Of a stretch of DNA of 64,000 bases, positions 44,166 through 53,137 are shown one piece after another. The stretch lies in contig NZ_JAAKEL010000005.1 of NCBI RefSeq assembly GCF_011039205.1, positions 62,001-126,000 of the forward strand, written 5' to 3'. This DNA is from Dysgonomonas sp. ZJ279. GTDB lineage: Bacteria; Bacteroidota; Bacteroidia; Bacteroidales; Dysgonomonadaceae. The notes under the pieces are model-generated. The model was not told the origin of the DNA. It saw only the letters and a program-made list of their open reading frames with translations, and did not search any database. Within the stretch, counting starts at the first letter, position 1. The number at the start of each line of letters is the position of its first letter. Position numbers and translations under genes: made by a program.

Positions 44166-44255
44166 TTTTTGTTTTTCGTATTATATTGTCGTCCGGAAGA
44201 ACTAAAGATCTCGATTGTGAGATGCTTTACTACCGTTCAGTATGACAGCGAGAGT
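44166..44255. repeat. Diverged TGTCATCC-type hairpin before batD
   Basis: TTTTTCGTATTATATTGTCG to GTTCAGTATGACAGCGAGAG is a diverged copy of the inner part of the 14914-15070 palindrome (TTTTTCGTATTATTTTGTCA to GTTCAGCATGACAAAGAGAG). The pair shows the family outside the GC-rich units. It fills most of the 235-base gap 44114-44348; a 7-bp hairpin (AAAGGTC/GACCTTT, 44313-44329) precedes batD. Confidence 0.7.
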
Positions 44256-44348
44256 AAACTTATTCGGTTTTTTGAATAAACATTGATGATTATATTATTA
44301 ACCTAAGAAATAAAAGGTCACAGACCTTTAAAAAGTGAAATTTAAACG

Positions 44349-46178
44349 ATGAGGAAATATTGGTTTTTATTAATATTACTGCTCATAGGCATAACCAAGA
44401 TACACGCACAGGATGTGAGTTTTGTTATCAATGCTCCAGCTTCGGTAGTAAAGGGAGCACAGTTCCAGTTGCAATATATACTTAAAGGCGGTTCGGGTAA
44501 AGATATAGATGTTCCCGAAAATATTAAAGGCTTCGATGTCTTGTTCGGCCCATCCATATCGCAGGTGTATAGCTCATCCAATATCAACGGTAAAGTAACA
44601 TCCGAAAGCAATGTTACCTATACCTATGTTGTAATGGCAAAAGAGGAAGGAACGTTTACGCTTCCTGCTGCATCTATCAAGGTAGGTGGCAGTAACTACA
44701 CGTCGAATACGAAACAAATAAGGGTACTGCCTGTCGATAAAAACGCCCAACCTACACGACCCGGTCAGCAGCCGCAGGCAATAACATCATCGTCGGTAGG
44801 AGAAGTTAATCCTAAAGATGCTTTTGTTCGTGCTATTTTCTCCAAAACCAAGGTAAACGAACAGGAAGCCGTAATGGTTACTTTCAAGTTTTACACGACT
44901 TTGAATATCAGAAGTGTAGGTAAGATTGAGTTTCCCGAGTTTGAAGGTTTTATGACAGAAGAGTTCGATCTTCCTGCCAATCGTCAATGGATAATGGAGC
45001 ATTACAACGGACGTAACTATATGACTATCGATGTGAAAAAAACACTGTTGTTTCCGCAACGTTCGGGTAAGATAACTATTCCTTCGGGAGCAATGGAGAT
45101 CGTATTCGAGGTAAGTTCGGGACAGCGTGTCGATACATTCTTTGGCCCTCAGGATGTAATGACCGAGACTCGTAAGGTGTTGAAAACAACACCTGTGACA
45201 GTAGATATATCCCCACTACCGGCAGGTAAACCGGCCAACTTCTCGGGTGGCTTAGGAACTTTCGCACTGAAACCGACTATCTCGGCTCAAAAGATAAAAG
45301 CGAATGATGCTGTAACTATTAAACTTGATATAGTAGGTACAGGTAACCTGAAACTGATCAAAACACCGGAGATCGCTTTCCCTAAAGACTTCGAGACTTA
45401 CGATCCTAAGATAAACAACGATTTCAAAATAACAGAGAAAGGTTTGTCGGGAACCAAATCGATAGAATACCTCTTTATTCCACGTTATCCGGGTAAATTT
45501 ACTATTCCTCCTATCGAATTTTCGTATTACGATACCGATAGTAAATCGTATAAAACTCTTTCATCTCCTGCTTATGATCTCGAAGTAGAGAAAGACCCCA
45601 ATGCCGGAAAGAACAACTCTGCAACGAGTTATATGAATCAGCGCGAAGTGGAAGTAGAACAAGATATCCGTTATCTGAAAACAGGCGAAATGTCTTTTTC
45701 CAACCCTAACGACTTTACTGTCGATACGGTAGCCTATCTGTTGTGGTACATAATTCCCGTAGTGCTGTTCTCTACATTCCTTATCGTATACCGCAAGCAA
45801 ATAAAAGCGAATTCGGATATAGCGATGATGCGTACCAAGAAGGCAAATAAGGTGGCGACCAAGCGTCTCAAACTGGCTAAGAAATATCTTGCTACTCACA
45901 ATAAAGATGGTTTCTACGAAGAAGTACTGCGTGCCGTGTGGGGATATCTGAGCGATAAACTGACAATTCCTGTGGCTGATCTTAGCCGCGAGAATATCGA
46001 ATTTGAGTTGTTGAGATATGGAGCAGACGAAAATCTGGTGAGCCAATATATATCGATACTCGATACCTGCGAATTTGCGCGCTATGCTCCGGCAGAATCA
46101 GATAAGGCAATGGACAATCTCTATGCCGAAACAGTAGATGCTATCGGTAAGATGGAAAGTACGAAACGCCCCTCCTAA
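44349..46178 (+). CDS. batD: BatD (oxygen-tolerance) membrane protein
   Basis: 609 residues: signal peptide (ending IHAQ), tandem periplasmic beta domains through about 430, one membrane helix (about 462-482, LLWYIIPVVLFSTFLIVY), and a cytoplasmic C-terminal helical region (KRLKLAKKYLATHNKDGF). Length and layout fit the BatD family. It builds the envelope part of the Bat complex. The last residues and the stop (STKRPS, TAA at 46176-46178) fall inside a GC-rich repeat that begins near 46167. Confidence 0.9.
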   Translation: MRKYWFLLILLLIGITKIHAQDVSFVINAPASVVKGAQFQLQYILKGGSGKDIDVPENIKGFDVLFGPSISQVYSSSNINGKVTSESNVTYTYVVMAKEEGTFTLPAASIKVGGSNYTSNTKQIRVLPVDKNAQPTRPGQQPQAITSSSVGEVNPKDAFVRAIFSKTKVNEQEAVMVTFKFYTTLNIRSVGKIEFPEFEGFMTEEFDLPANRQWIMEHYNGRNYMTIDVKKTLLFPQRSGKITIPSGAMEIVFEVSSGQRVDTFFGPQDVMTETRKVLKTTPVTVDISPLPAGKPANFSGGLGTFALKPTISAQKIKANDAVTIKLDIVGTGNLKLIKTPEIAFPKDFETYDPKINNDFKITEKGLSGTKSIEYLFIPRYPGKFTIPPIEFSYYDTDSKSYKTLSSPAYDLEVEKDPNAGKNNSATSYMNQREVEVEQDIRYLKTGEMSFSNPNDFTVDTVAYLLWYIIPVVLFSTFLIVYRKQIKANSDIAMMRTKKANKVATKRLKLAKKYLATHNKDGFYEEVLRAVWGYLSDKLTIPVADLSRENIEFELLRYGADENLVSQYISILDTCEFARYAPAESDKAMDNLYAETVDAIGKMESTKRPS

Positions 46179-46230
46179 CCTCTCCTAAGGGGAGGTACGA
46201 GCCCCTCTCTTGGAGGGGTTGGGGAGGCTT
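46167..46230. repeat. GC-rich repeat overlapping the batD stop codon
   Basis: CGCCCCTCCTAACCTCTCC to GGTTGGGGAGGCT. The TAA inside CCTCCTAACC is the batD stop, so the repeat set the C-terminus of the protein. The second half (CCCCTCTCTTGGAGGGGTTG) faces the first. Confidence 0.85.
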
Positions 46231-46265
46231 AATTTATATTTAATTACAATTATTCATACAAGTCT

Positions 46266-47027
46266 ATGAAACGAATCATATTATCATTTTTACTTCTGTC
46301 TGCTATATCTTGGGCTGTAAGTGCCCAATCGGTAGCCGAGCAGGCACGGGAAACCTATGATAACGGCGACTACCGCCAAACAATCGAACTTCTTGAAAAA
46401 GAAATGTTGACAGAAAAAGAACAGGGACGCGAATCGGCAGACCTTTATTACAATCTTGGCAATGCTTATTTCCGAATCAACGAAGTAGCTAAAGCACGGT
46501 TGTACTACGAAAAAGCATTGTTGCTCGATCCGGGCGACAGAGATATTCGCCATAATATAGATTATGTTTCTACCAAAATAGAGGACAAAATATTGGTGGC
46601 TGACACATTCTTTCTCAGCACGTGGTTTACAGCCGTTCAGAATCTGCTTAGTTCTAATCGCTGGGCTACATTCGGCATTGTATCCTTTGTCCTTTTCATT
46701 TTATGTTTAGCTCTGTTTTTCTTTACTAAACTTATTGTAGTGAAGAAAGGATCATTTTATGCAGGTATAATTTTAATTCTATTTACTATATTTGCCAACA
46801 TATTCTCGTTCAATCAGAAACGACGGATAGAAAACCGCGACACAGCTATCATTATGGCAGGCTCGGCTTCGGTAGTCAGTTCGCCCGATATAAACAGTAA
46901 AGAACTGTTTATCCTGCATGCAGGAACAAAGGTGACGATAACAAAAGAAGACCGTAGCTGGCTCGAAATAGAAATAGACAACGGTAGTATCGGTTGGATT
47001 CAGCGCGAGAAAATAGAAATAATTTAG
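46266..47027 (+). CDS. batE: BatE: TPR membrane protein with SH3-like end
   Basis: 253 residues: signal peptide (ending VSAQ), TPR repeats (about 20-105; DLYYNLGNAYFRINEVAKAR), two membrane helices (about 138-160 and 165-185) and a C-terminal SH3b-like module (SVVSSPDINSKELFILHAG.., TITKEDRSWLEIEIDNGS, GWIQREKIEII). This is the BatE layout, the last Bat gene. It completes the operon. Confidence 0.88.
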   Translation: MKRIILSFLLLSAISWAVSAQSVAEQARETYDNGDYRQTIELLEKEMLTEKEQGRESADLYYNLGNAYFRINEVAKARLYYEKALLLDPGDRDIRHNIDYVSTKIEDKILVADTFFLSTWFTAVQNLLSSNRWATFGIVSFVLFILCLALFFFTKLIVVKKGSFYAGIILILFTIFANIFSFNQKRRIENRDTAIIMAGSASVVSSPDINSKELFILHAGTKVTITKEDRSWLEIEIDNGSIGWIQREKIEII

Positions 47028-47054
47028 AACGATAACTAATATTATGAAAAACGG

Positions 47055-47744
47055 ATGAGCTTAGTCGAGAAGCTACTGCCAATAGAGAGAAACTACTTTT
47101 TGTGGTTGAACGAACATCATTCCCCGTACTGGGACAATTTCATGGAACTTTACAGTGGCAAAATTGTTTGGCTACCTCTCGTAATTGTTGTTCTCATAGT
47201 ATATATATATAAAATAAAATGGAAAGAGGCACTGGTTCTCATTCTGTGCGGTGCATTGGTTGGTGTATTGTGTGATCAGATATCTTCAAGCTTAATCAAA
47301 CCTTTTTTCGAGCGTTACCGACCCACACATCATCCCGACTTTAAAGATTTGGTAAGTATCGTTCGTGGCTATCGCGGAGGGCGTTTGGGCTTTATTTCAT
47401 CGCATGCTGCCAATGGTTTCGGCATAGTTACCTTTACATCTTTATTGTTCAAATACCGCCCTTATACAATTTTTGCTATTGTGTGGGCATCTATAACCTG
47501 TTACTCACGTATCTACCTCGGTGTTCATTTTATAACCGATATACTTGGCGGAATTGTACTTGGTGTTTTGGCGGGTTTCTTTTGCCACTTCATCTATTTG
47601 TCGGCACGCCATTATATTCTTAAAGTGCCTAAAGAAGAACTTTGTGTTCCCGTTCTTTCCCACAATAGAGCCAGAATTCTCATGGCTACTATTTTCCTTA
47701 CAGTTGTATATATATCTGTTTATAGCGTTTTTGCTAATGGTTAA
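47055..47744 (+). CDS. PAP2-family membrane phosphatase
   Basis: 229 residues with six membrane helices. The three phosphatase motifs are visible: KPFFERYRPTHHP (K-x6-R-P), SSHAAN (P-S-G-H variant as S-S-H) and SRIYLGVHFITD (S-R-x5-H-x3-D). Such enzymes dephosphorylate lipids such as undecaprenyl pyrophosphate or lipid A. It follows batE by 27 bases, in the same direction. Confidence 0.9.
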   Translation: MSLVEKLLPIERNYFLWLNEHHSPYWDNFMELYSGKIVWLPLVIVVLIVYIYKIKWKEALVLILCGALVGVLCDQISSSLIKPFFERYRPTHHPDFKDLVSIVRGYRGGRLGFISSHAANGFGIVTFTSLLFKYRPYTIFAIVWASITCYSRIYLGVHFITDILGGIVLGVLAGFFCHFIYLSARHYILKVPKEELCVPVLSHNRARILMATIFLTVVYISVYSVFANG

Positions 47745-47791
47745 TGAGGTGATGTGCTGATTAGTTTCTTTAGCTACTTGTGCAAATCAAT

Positions 47792-48243
47792 CGTTATATT
47801 TATTCTTTTTCTTTCAACTAACGCGCCTATGGGCTTGTTTTTCATTTTGCCTTGATGCAAAACGAAACAAAAAATCAAGGCTTCATCCCTCGGCGACCCA
47901 CTAACGGTTTGCCGTTTGAAAGGGACAAATGGGCTATCGCCCAATCCCTTTCTACAATGGCTGCACCGAGTGGGTAACCCCGCCTGCGTGACGGATGCCG
48001 GAGTCGCAATGTGAACGAGACAGGCGCTAGACGTGCGTCAGCATCTGCACCTAGGTTGTGCAGCCGTTATGCGAACGGTGAAATTGCCGTTAAAAACCAA
48101 ATGTCGACCAGAGGGAGAGTGTATTTGGTTTAGGCAATAAGTCGATTCGCATAGGCGAGCAACCAGTGCTAGCCTTTTGGTTCGTTTTGGGCAATGCCAA
48201 AATGAACAGAGAAAAAGTTGAAAGAAAAAGAATAAATATAACG
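47792..48243. mobile_element. 452-bp MITE-like element with 28-bp perfect terminal inverted repeats
   Basis: Bases 47792-47819 (CGTTATATTTATTCTTTTTC...) and 48216-48243 are exact inverted copies over 28 bp; weaker similarity continues inside (TTCATTTTGCCTTG with the complement of CAATGCCAAAATGAAC). The interior is richer in GC than the surroundings and holds strong hairpins, such as AAAGGGA..GGGC/GCCC..TCCCTTT at 47919-47951 and CCCACT/AGTGGG at 47897-47974. No ORF of note. No target-site duplication is evident. It is a MITE, a structured non-coding RNA, or both; 47745-48426 holds nothing else. Confidence 0.7.
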
Positions 48244-48426
48244 GCTGATTAACATTACCTATATTTATCTGGCAGTTACTTATTTTTGACCTTTCGGTAA
48301 GAAAATATTGCTATTCCTCTGCTATTAATCCCTTTATCATATAATAACTTAAATATGTAGGATAAATAAGGGAGTTAAACGCTTTTTTTAATATTTTTGC
48401 ATTTATATTCGTATTGAATAAAGCGC

Positions 48427-49062
48427 ATGGAAAAGAAAAAAAGCATTCTACTTAAAATTCTATCAAACGTTTACGTTAAGAATCTACTTCTGATGGCTCT
48501 TGTATTGGTTGTATTGATAACCATAATTCTTGTAGCACTTAGTTATTATACCAAACACAACGAGACAATTGCAGTGCCGACAATCAAAGGACTGCAAGTA
48601 GACGAAGCTGCAAGCATATTGCGGGCTTCGGATCTGAAATATGAAATAATCGATTCGGTTTTTCTGGCAGGAGGTGTACCGGGTGCTATTATAGATCAGG
48701 TGCCGAAAGAGATGGCAAACGTAAAAAGAGGGCGTACGGTTTTCCTTATTGTACAAGCCAAATCTGTACAGATGGTGGCAATACCCGAACTTAGAGACTA
48801 CTCGCAACGTCAGGCCGAAGCGCAATTGAACTCGCTCGGTTTTAACAATATTATTATCGACCATGTACCATCAGCCTATGTCGGTCTGGTTATGTCCCTT
48901 TCGTATAAAGGACAACAACTGACAGCCGGACAGAAAATACCTAAAGGCTCTACACTCAGAATGGCAGTAGGTGGTGGCGGTGAAGACACAGGCGTCGATA
49001 GCTTAGAACAGGAAAATCCTGCGACTAACAACAACACTATAGAAAAATCTTTTTTTAAGTAA
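48427..49062 (+). CDS. PASTA-domain membrane protein
   Basis: 211 residues: a cytoplasmic basic head, one membrane helix (about 17-43), then two PASTA domains (about 46-112, IAVPTIKGLQVDEAASILRA; and 115-185, VAIPELRDYSQRQAEAQLNS, ending LRMAVGGGG). PASTA domains bind cell-wall fragments. The stop overlaps the next start (TAATG at 49059-49063), so it is coupled to the pseudouridine synthase. This PASTA-rluD-ddl order is usual in Bacteroidetes. Confidence 0.88.
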   Translation: MEKKKSILLKILSNVYVKNLLLMALVLVVLITIILVALSYYTKHNETIAVPTIKGLQVDEAASILRASDLKYEIIDSVFLAGGVPGAIIDQVPKEMANVKRGRTVFLIVQAKSVQMVAIPELRDYSQRQAEAQLNSLGFNNIIIDHVPSAYVGLVMSLSYKGQQLTAGQKIPKGSTLRMAVGGGGEDTGVDSLEQENPATNNNTIEKSFFK

Positions 49063-50141
49063 TGATAGAAGATTCATTTGATGAAATAGAAGATTTTTTG
49101 GAAGAAGATCTTATCGAGGAACTAGCTGAAGAACAAAGTCCCGAAATGCATGAACACTATCGGTTTGTAGCCGATAAAGGGCAGGGTGCGATGCGTGTGG
49201 ATAAATATTTATCTATGCACATTGTAAATGTTTCTCGTAACAGAATACAACAAGCCGCCGAAGCCAATTGTATATTGGTAAACGACGTGCCTGTAAAATC
49301 GAATTACAAAATAAAACCAAACGATATCATTTCGCTGGTTATGGATCGCCCGCCCCGTGTGCTGGAGATTCTGCCCGAAGATATTCCACTGGATGTAGTG
49401 TACGAAGACAAAGACGTAATGGTGATCAATAAACCTCCGGGTTTGGTTGTGCATCCCGGCTTTGGTAACTATCAGGGAACAATGGTAAATGCTATCGCAT
49501 GGCGTTTGAAAGATACACCCGAATACGATGCTAAAGACCCTCGTCTGGGCGTTGTGCATCGTATAGACAAAGATACATCGGGGCTTATAGTAGCCGCTAA
49601 GAATCCGAATGCAAAGGCTAATCTGTCGGCTCAATTTTTCAATAAGACAACTAAAAGACAATACCTTGCACTTGTGTGGGGGAATGTTGTTGAAGATGAG
49701 GGACGTATAGAAGGCAATATCGGTCGTCATCCTAAAGACCGCCTGCAAATGACTGTTTTCGAAGATGGAGAGCATGGCAAACCTGCCGTTACTCACTACA
49801 AAGTATTGGAGCGATTGGGCTATGTAACCCTCGTGCAGTGCCGATTGGAAACAGGGCGTACTCATCAGATACGTGTGCATATGAAGCAGATTGGTCATAC
49901 ACTCTTCAATGATGCCCGCTATGGTGGAAATGAAGTACTGAAAGGAACCAATTTTTCGAAATACAAGCAGTTTGTACAAAATTGCTTCACTCTGTGCCCA
50001 CGTCAGGCACTGCATGCACAAACACTGGGCTTTGTGCAGCCGACTACCGGCGAAGAACTTATGTTCGAAGCACCTGTTCCTGCCGATATGCACCTGTTGC
50101 TCGAAAAGTGGCGCGGATACATATCGAGTCGTGATATCTAA
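49062..50141 (+). CDS. rluD: RluA-family pseudouridine synthase (RluD-like)
   Basis: 359 residues: an acidic extra N-terminus of about 45 residues, an S4-type RNA-binding domain (about 48-110, MRVDKYLSMHIVNVSRNRIQ), and the RluA catalytic core. The motif HRIDKDTSGLIVAAKN (catalytic Asp about 169) and GRTHQIRVHMKQIGHTLF are clear. The enzyme makes pseudouridine in 23S rRNA. The exact target site (rluD 1911/1915/1917) is inferred from the size and the S4 domain. Confidence 0.92.
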   Translation: MIEDSFDEIEDFLEEDLIEELAEEQSPEMHEHYRFVADKGQGAMRVDKYLSMHIVNVSRNRIQQAAEANCILVNDVPVKSNYKIKPNDIISLVMDRPPRVLEILPEDIPLDVVYEDKDVMVINKPPGLVVHPGFGNYQGTMVNAIAWRLKDTPEYDAKDPRLGVVHRIDKDTSGLIVAAKNPNAKANLSAQFFNKTTKRQYLALVWGNVVEDEGRIEGNIGRHPKDRLQMTVFEDGEHGKPAVTHYKVLERLGYVTLVQCRLETGRTHQIRVHMKQIGHTLFNDARYGGNEVLKGTNFSKYKQFVQNCFTLCPRQALHAQTLGFVQPTTGEELMFEAPVPADMHLLLEKWRGYISSRDI

Positions 50142-50170
50142 TAAAAACTAAAATATAGTCAGTAAGTTAT

Positions 50171-51148
50171 ATGAAAAAGAACGTTGCTATAGTGTGGGGG
50201 GGCTATTCCTCAGAAGCAATCGTGTCGGCAAAAAGCATGGCCGGCATCTATTCTTTCTTAGATAAAGAAAAATACAATGTTTACAAAGTTGAGATAACAC
50301 GCAAGGGCTGGACTGTCGATATAGATGGTGAAAAATGCCTTGTGGACAAAAATGATTTTAGTTTTGTAGACAAAAGACAGAATAAAAAAGTACCTTTCGA
50401 CTTTGCTTATATAACAATACATGGCACTCCGGGAGAGGATGGCCGTTTGCAGGGATATTTCGATATGCTGCAAATACCTTATTCATCTGCAGGAATGATG
50501 GCTGCGGCGCTCACTTTCAATAAATACATCTGCAATAATTATCTGAAAAACTTTGGATTAGTGGTTGCCGATTCGGTTCATTTAAGCGAAAGACAAAGCT
50601 ATGATACAGAAGCTATCGTTGTCCGATTGGGTTTGCCTGTGTTTGTGAAGCCAAGTATCGGCGGATCGAGCTTTGCAACTACGAAAGTAAAGGTTAAAGA
50701 AGAACTGAAAAATGCTATCGACATAGCATTCAAAGAAGCAAATGAGGTTATAATCGAGAGCTTTATAAAGGGAACAGAAGTGACCTGCGGTTGTTATAAA
50801 GTAAAAGACAAAGAAGTTGTTTTTCCCATTACGGAGGTAGTGACAACAAACGAGTTTTTTGATTATGATGCCAAATACGAGGGGCAAGTTGAAGAGATTA
50901 CTCCTGCCCGCATTTCGGATGAAATGACAAATCTGATTCAGGCATTGACACTCAAAGTATACGATCTGGTAGGAGCAAAGGGCATTGCCAGAACCGATTA
51001 TATAATATCAGACAATATACCATACCTACTGGAAGTTAACACGACTCCAGGTATGACAGCCACAAGTTTTATACCACAGCAGGTAGCTGCAGCAGGTTTA
51101 AATATTACGGATGTCTTAACAGAAATAATAGAAAACGAATTTAATTGA
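50171..51148 (+). CDS. ddl: D-alanine--D-alanine ligase
   Basis: 325 residues, ATP-grasp fold. The start VAIVWGGYSSEAIVSAKS is the family's N-terminal motif (G-G-x-S-x-E). HGTPGEDGRLQGYFDML, PVFVKPSIGGSSFATTKVK, and LLEVNTTPGMTATSFIPQQ follow. It makes D-Ala-D-Ala for peptidoglycan precursors in the cytoplasm. The gene is next to PASTA and rluD-type genes, as usual in this phylum. Confidence 0.95.
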   Translation: MKKNVAIVWGGYSSEAIVSAKSMAGIYSFLDKEKYNVYKVEITRKGWTVDIDGEKCLVDKNDFSFVDKRQNKKVPFDFAYITIHGTPGEDGRLQGYFDMLQIPYSSAGMMAAALTFNKYICNNYLKNFGLVVADSVHLSERQSYDTEAIVVRLGLPVFVKPSIGGSSFATTKVKVKEELKNAIDIAFKEANEVIIESFIKGTEVTCGCYKVKDKEVVFPITEVVTTNEFFDYDAKYEGQVEEITPARISDEMTNLIQALTLKVYDLVGAKGIARTDYIISDNIPYLLEVNTTPGMTATSFIPQQVAAAGLNITDVLTEIIENEFN

Positions 51149-51166
51149 CACTTTAGTTAATATACC

Positions 51167-52312
51167 ATGAATAAAGAGTTTGATGACATAGCGCCTCTGG
51201 CCGATGATGAGGTTAGACAAGCAATACAGGATATATTAGTAGATCCCGGCTTCCAACATGCCGTAAGATACATTATGCCCGATATTGACTGGGAGGGCTT
51301 CTCTGCTGCCATGTCGAGCTACAATACGAAACACGATTTTCAGTTCGACATGATATACAATACTGTATGGATGTTGGCTCGTAAATCGACAACTTTGCTT
51401 AAAGGTGAATGCTGGGACAATATAGATGGAAGTGTAGAACATTTGTTTATATCCAATCACCGTGATATCGTTCTCGATGCAGGGTTTCTGAATATACTTC
51501 GATGCGAACAGAATTTAGATACTACCGAGATAGCTATTGGCGATAATCTGCTGATACATTCATGGATAGAAAAGCTGGTTCGCCTTAATAAAAGTTTTAT
51601 TGTAAGACGCGGCTTAGGTGTTCGCGAACAGTTGACGGCTTCTAAGCACATGTCTGATTATATTCACTACTGTATCACTACCAAAGGTGAATCGGTATGG
51701 TTGGCACAACGTGAAGGACGTGCAAAAGACTCGAACGACAGAACACAGATCAGCTTGCTGAAAATGTTGGCATTGAGTCCCGAAAAAACACCGTTTATCG
51801 ATAGCATAAGAGAACTTAACATTATACCGATAGCTATATCTTACGAATATGATCCTTGCGATTATTTGAAGGCAAAGGAGTTTCAACTGAAAAGGGATAA
51901 TCCCGAATTTAAGAAAAGTCAGCGTGACGACCTTTTGAATATGGAAATAGGAATCTTAGGTCAGAAAGGAAATGTTATATTCCGGTTTGGTACATGTATC
52001 AATGCCGAAATAGATAAGATTACCGAGCCTGACAAACGTGTGCAGGTCGAAATCATAGCTAATATAATCGATAAGGAAATACATAGAAATTACGAGATAT
52101 TTGCAGGCAATTATATCGCTCACGATCTGTTGCATAACGAGCAACGATTTGCCGATAAATATACGGGCGAAGATGTGGATAAGTTTAAAAACTATCTTCA
52201 CAAGCAAATAGAAAAGATCGATATAGAGAATAAGGATATAGATTATTTATGGTCTAAACTCCTCGAAATGTATTCGAATATACTTAAAAATCACTTGATA
52301 GCAAGAGCATAA
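51167..52312 (+). CDS. PlsC-like acyltransferase (Bacteroidetes type)
   Basis: 381 residues, with an acyltransferase domain holding FISNHRDIVLDAGFL (N-H-x5-D rather than the textbook H-x4-D, if the second Asp is counted), KSFIVRRGLGVRE, VWLAQREGRAKDS and an IIPIAISYEYDP strand. These are blocks I, II, III and IV of glycerolipid acyltransferases. It probably acylates a glycerolipid or ornithine-type lipid in the inner membrane. The gene is 18 bases after ddl in the same direction. Confidence 0.8.
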   Translation: MNKEFDDIAPLADDEVRQAIQDILVDPGFQHAVRYIMPDIDWEGFSAAMSSYNTKHDFQFDMIYNTVWMLARKSTTLLKGECWDNIDGSVEHLFISNHRDIVLDAGFLNILRCEQNLDTTEIAIGDNLLIHSWIEKLVRLNKSFIVRRGLGVREQLTASKHMSDYIHYCITTKGESVWLAQREGRAKDSNDRTQISLLKMLALSPEKTPFIDSIRELNIIPIAISYEYDPCDYLKAKEFQLKRDNPEFKKSQRDDLLNMEIGILGQKGNVIFRFGTCINAEIDKITEPDKRVQVEIIANIIDKEIHRNYEIFAGNYIAHDLLHNEQRFADKYTGEDVDKFKNYLHKQIEKIDIENKDIDYLWSKLLEMYSNILKNHLIARA

Positions 52313-52360
52313 GCTAGCATACAAAGGGAATCTATTCGGAGCGTTTTGTAAAATATTTCT

Positions 52361-52368
52361 TATATTTG
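52361..52368 (+). promoter_or_regulatory. Candidate -7 box for the DUF4468 gene
   Basis: TATATTTG, 40 bases before the start at 52408. The nearest TTTG (52344-52347) is 13 bases upstream, closer than the usual 19-20, so this is a weak call. Confidence 0.35.
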
Positions 52369-52407
52369 TAATAACATAGGGTCAGCGACCTTAAAAAACT
52401 CAACCTA

Positions 52408-52983
52408 ATGAATAGATACTTACTAACTATTGTATGCTTCATGTTTTGCTCTATGAGCTTTGCACAAGTTGTGAAGCAAGGCGAAAAATTCATGGAAGTG
52501 TCGGAGGTCGAAGGAAAGGTTGTGTTTCTAAAGGAAATACAGCTTAAAGAAGGTACGTCCGAAAGAGATAACTATCAAATACTGAGAGAATGGGCTAAGG
52601 TCAACTACGACAAGGACCCTTTCAGATCGAGTGTGAGATACGACAACAGGAACCGTGAGATTATTGCCAAATCGAGAGTGGAATTGGTGCTTCCTATCGA
52701 TACGAAGGGGGTACGTGAGAAAATGATCATGAGATACAGGATAAATGCATTCTTGTTTCAAGGAAAATGTGTACTTGAGGTAACCGATATAATTTATCTT
52801 TACGAAAATACAAAAAGTGACAAGCAGCCTTTTCCAAGGCTTATTCGTGCCGAGGACTTTATAACTGATAAGCAGCTCGAAGAAATAGGCGGTCATCTCG
52901 AATTTAAACAAAATACCAGAAAAAGTACATTCTATTTTCTTAATGAATTATCACAGGATTTAGAAAGTAAATTTGGATATTAA
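52408..52983 (+). CDS. DUF4468 secreted protein
   Basis: 191 residues: a signal peptide (ending MSFAQ), then the family's beta-alpha-beta core: VEGKVVFLKEIQLKEGTS, NYQILREWAKVNYDKDP, RVELVLPIDTKGVREKMIMR, and a FFLNELSQ-type C-terminal helix. DUF4468 has a TBP-like fold and is common and poorly understood in Bacteroidales. The protein should be periplasmic. Confidence 0.75.
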   Translation: MNRYLLTIVCFMFCSMSFAQVVKQGEKFMEVSEVEGKVVFLKEIQLKEGTSERDNYQILREWAKVNYDKDPFRSSVRYDNRNREIIAKSRVELVLPIDTKGVREKMIMRYRINAFLFQGKCVLEVTDIIYLYENTKSDKQPFPRLIRAEDFITDKQLEEIGGHLEFKQNTRKSTFYFLNELSQDLESKFGY

Positions 52984-53085
52984 TGTCATGTATTATGCTT
53001 TTGAGAATTTATTATTAGATCAATTGTATTGATTTTTATTACACGAAAGTATTTCATACTAAATTGTTTTATTTGTAATTTGTGG

Positions 53086-53131
53086 GGTTTTAATAAAAAT
53101 ATTAACTTAACCGAATATTTTTATTAAAACC
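53086..53131 (+). promoter_or_regulatory. 18-bp perfect hairpin just before the first hcp start
   Basis: GGTTTTAATAAAAATATT (53086-53103) and its exact complement (53114-53131) enclose a 10-base loop. The stem ends 6 bases before the ATG at 53138, so it covers the whole translation-initiation region. It might act as a 5' stability or on/off RNA element, or bind a dimeric protein. A T-run terminator for the upstream gene is unlikely, as there is no GC core. Confidence 0.6.
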
Positions 53132-53137
53132 TTATTT

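Noticed and set aside
47792-48243. tRNA, rRNA or tmRNA in the structured element
   Set aside because: No cloverleaf, no CCA end, no rRNA signature words; the inverted ends fit a repeat element better.
49209-50093. 294-codon minus-strand ORF opposite the rluD-type gene
   Set aside because: It lies wholly inside a well-supported enzyme gene, is rich in His and Cys and has no start context; a shadow frame.
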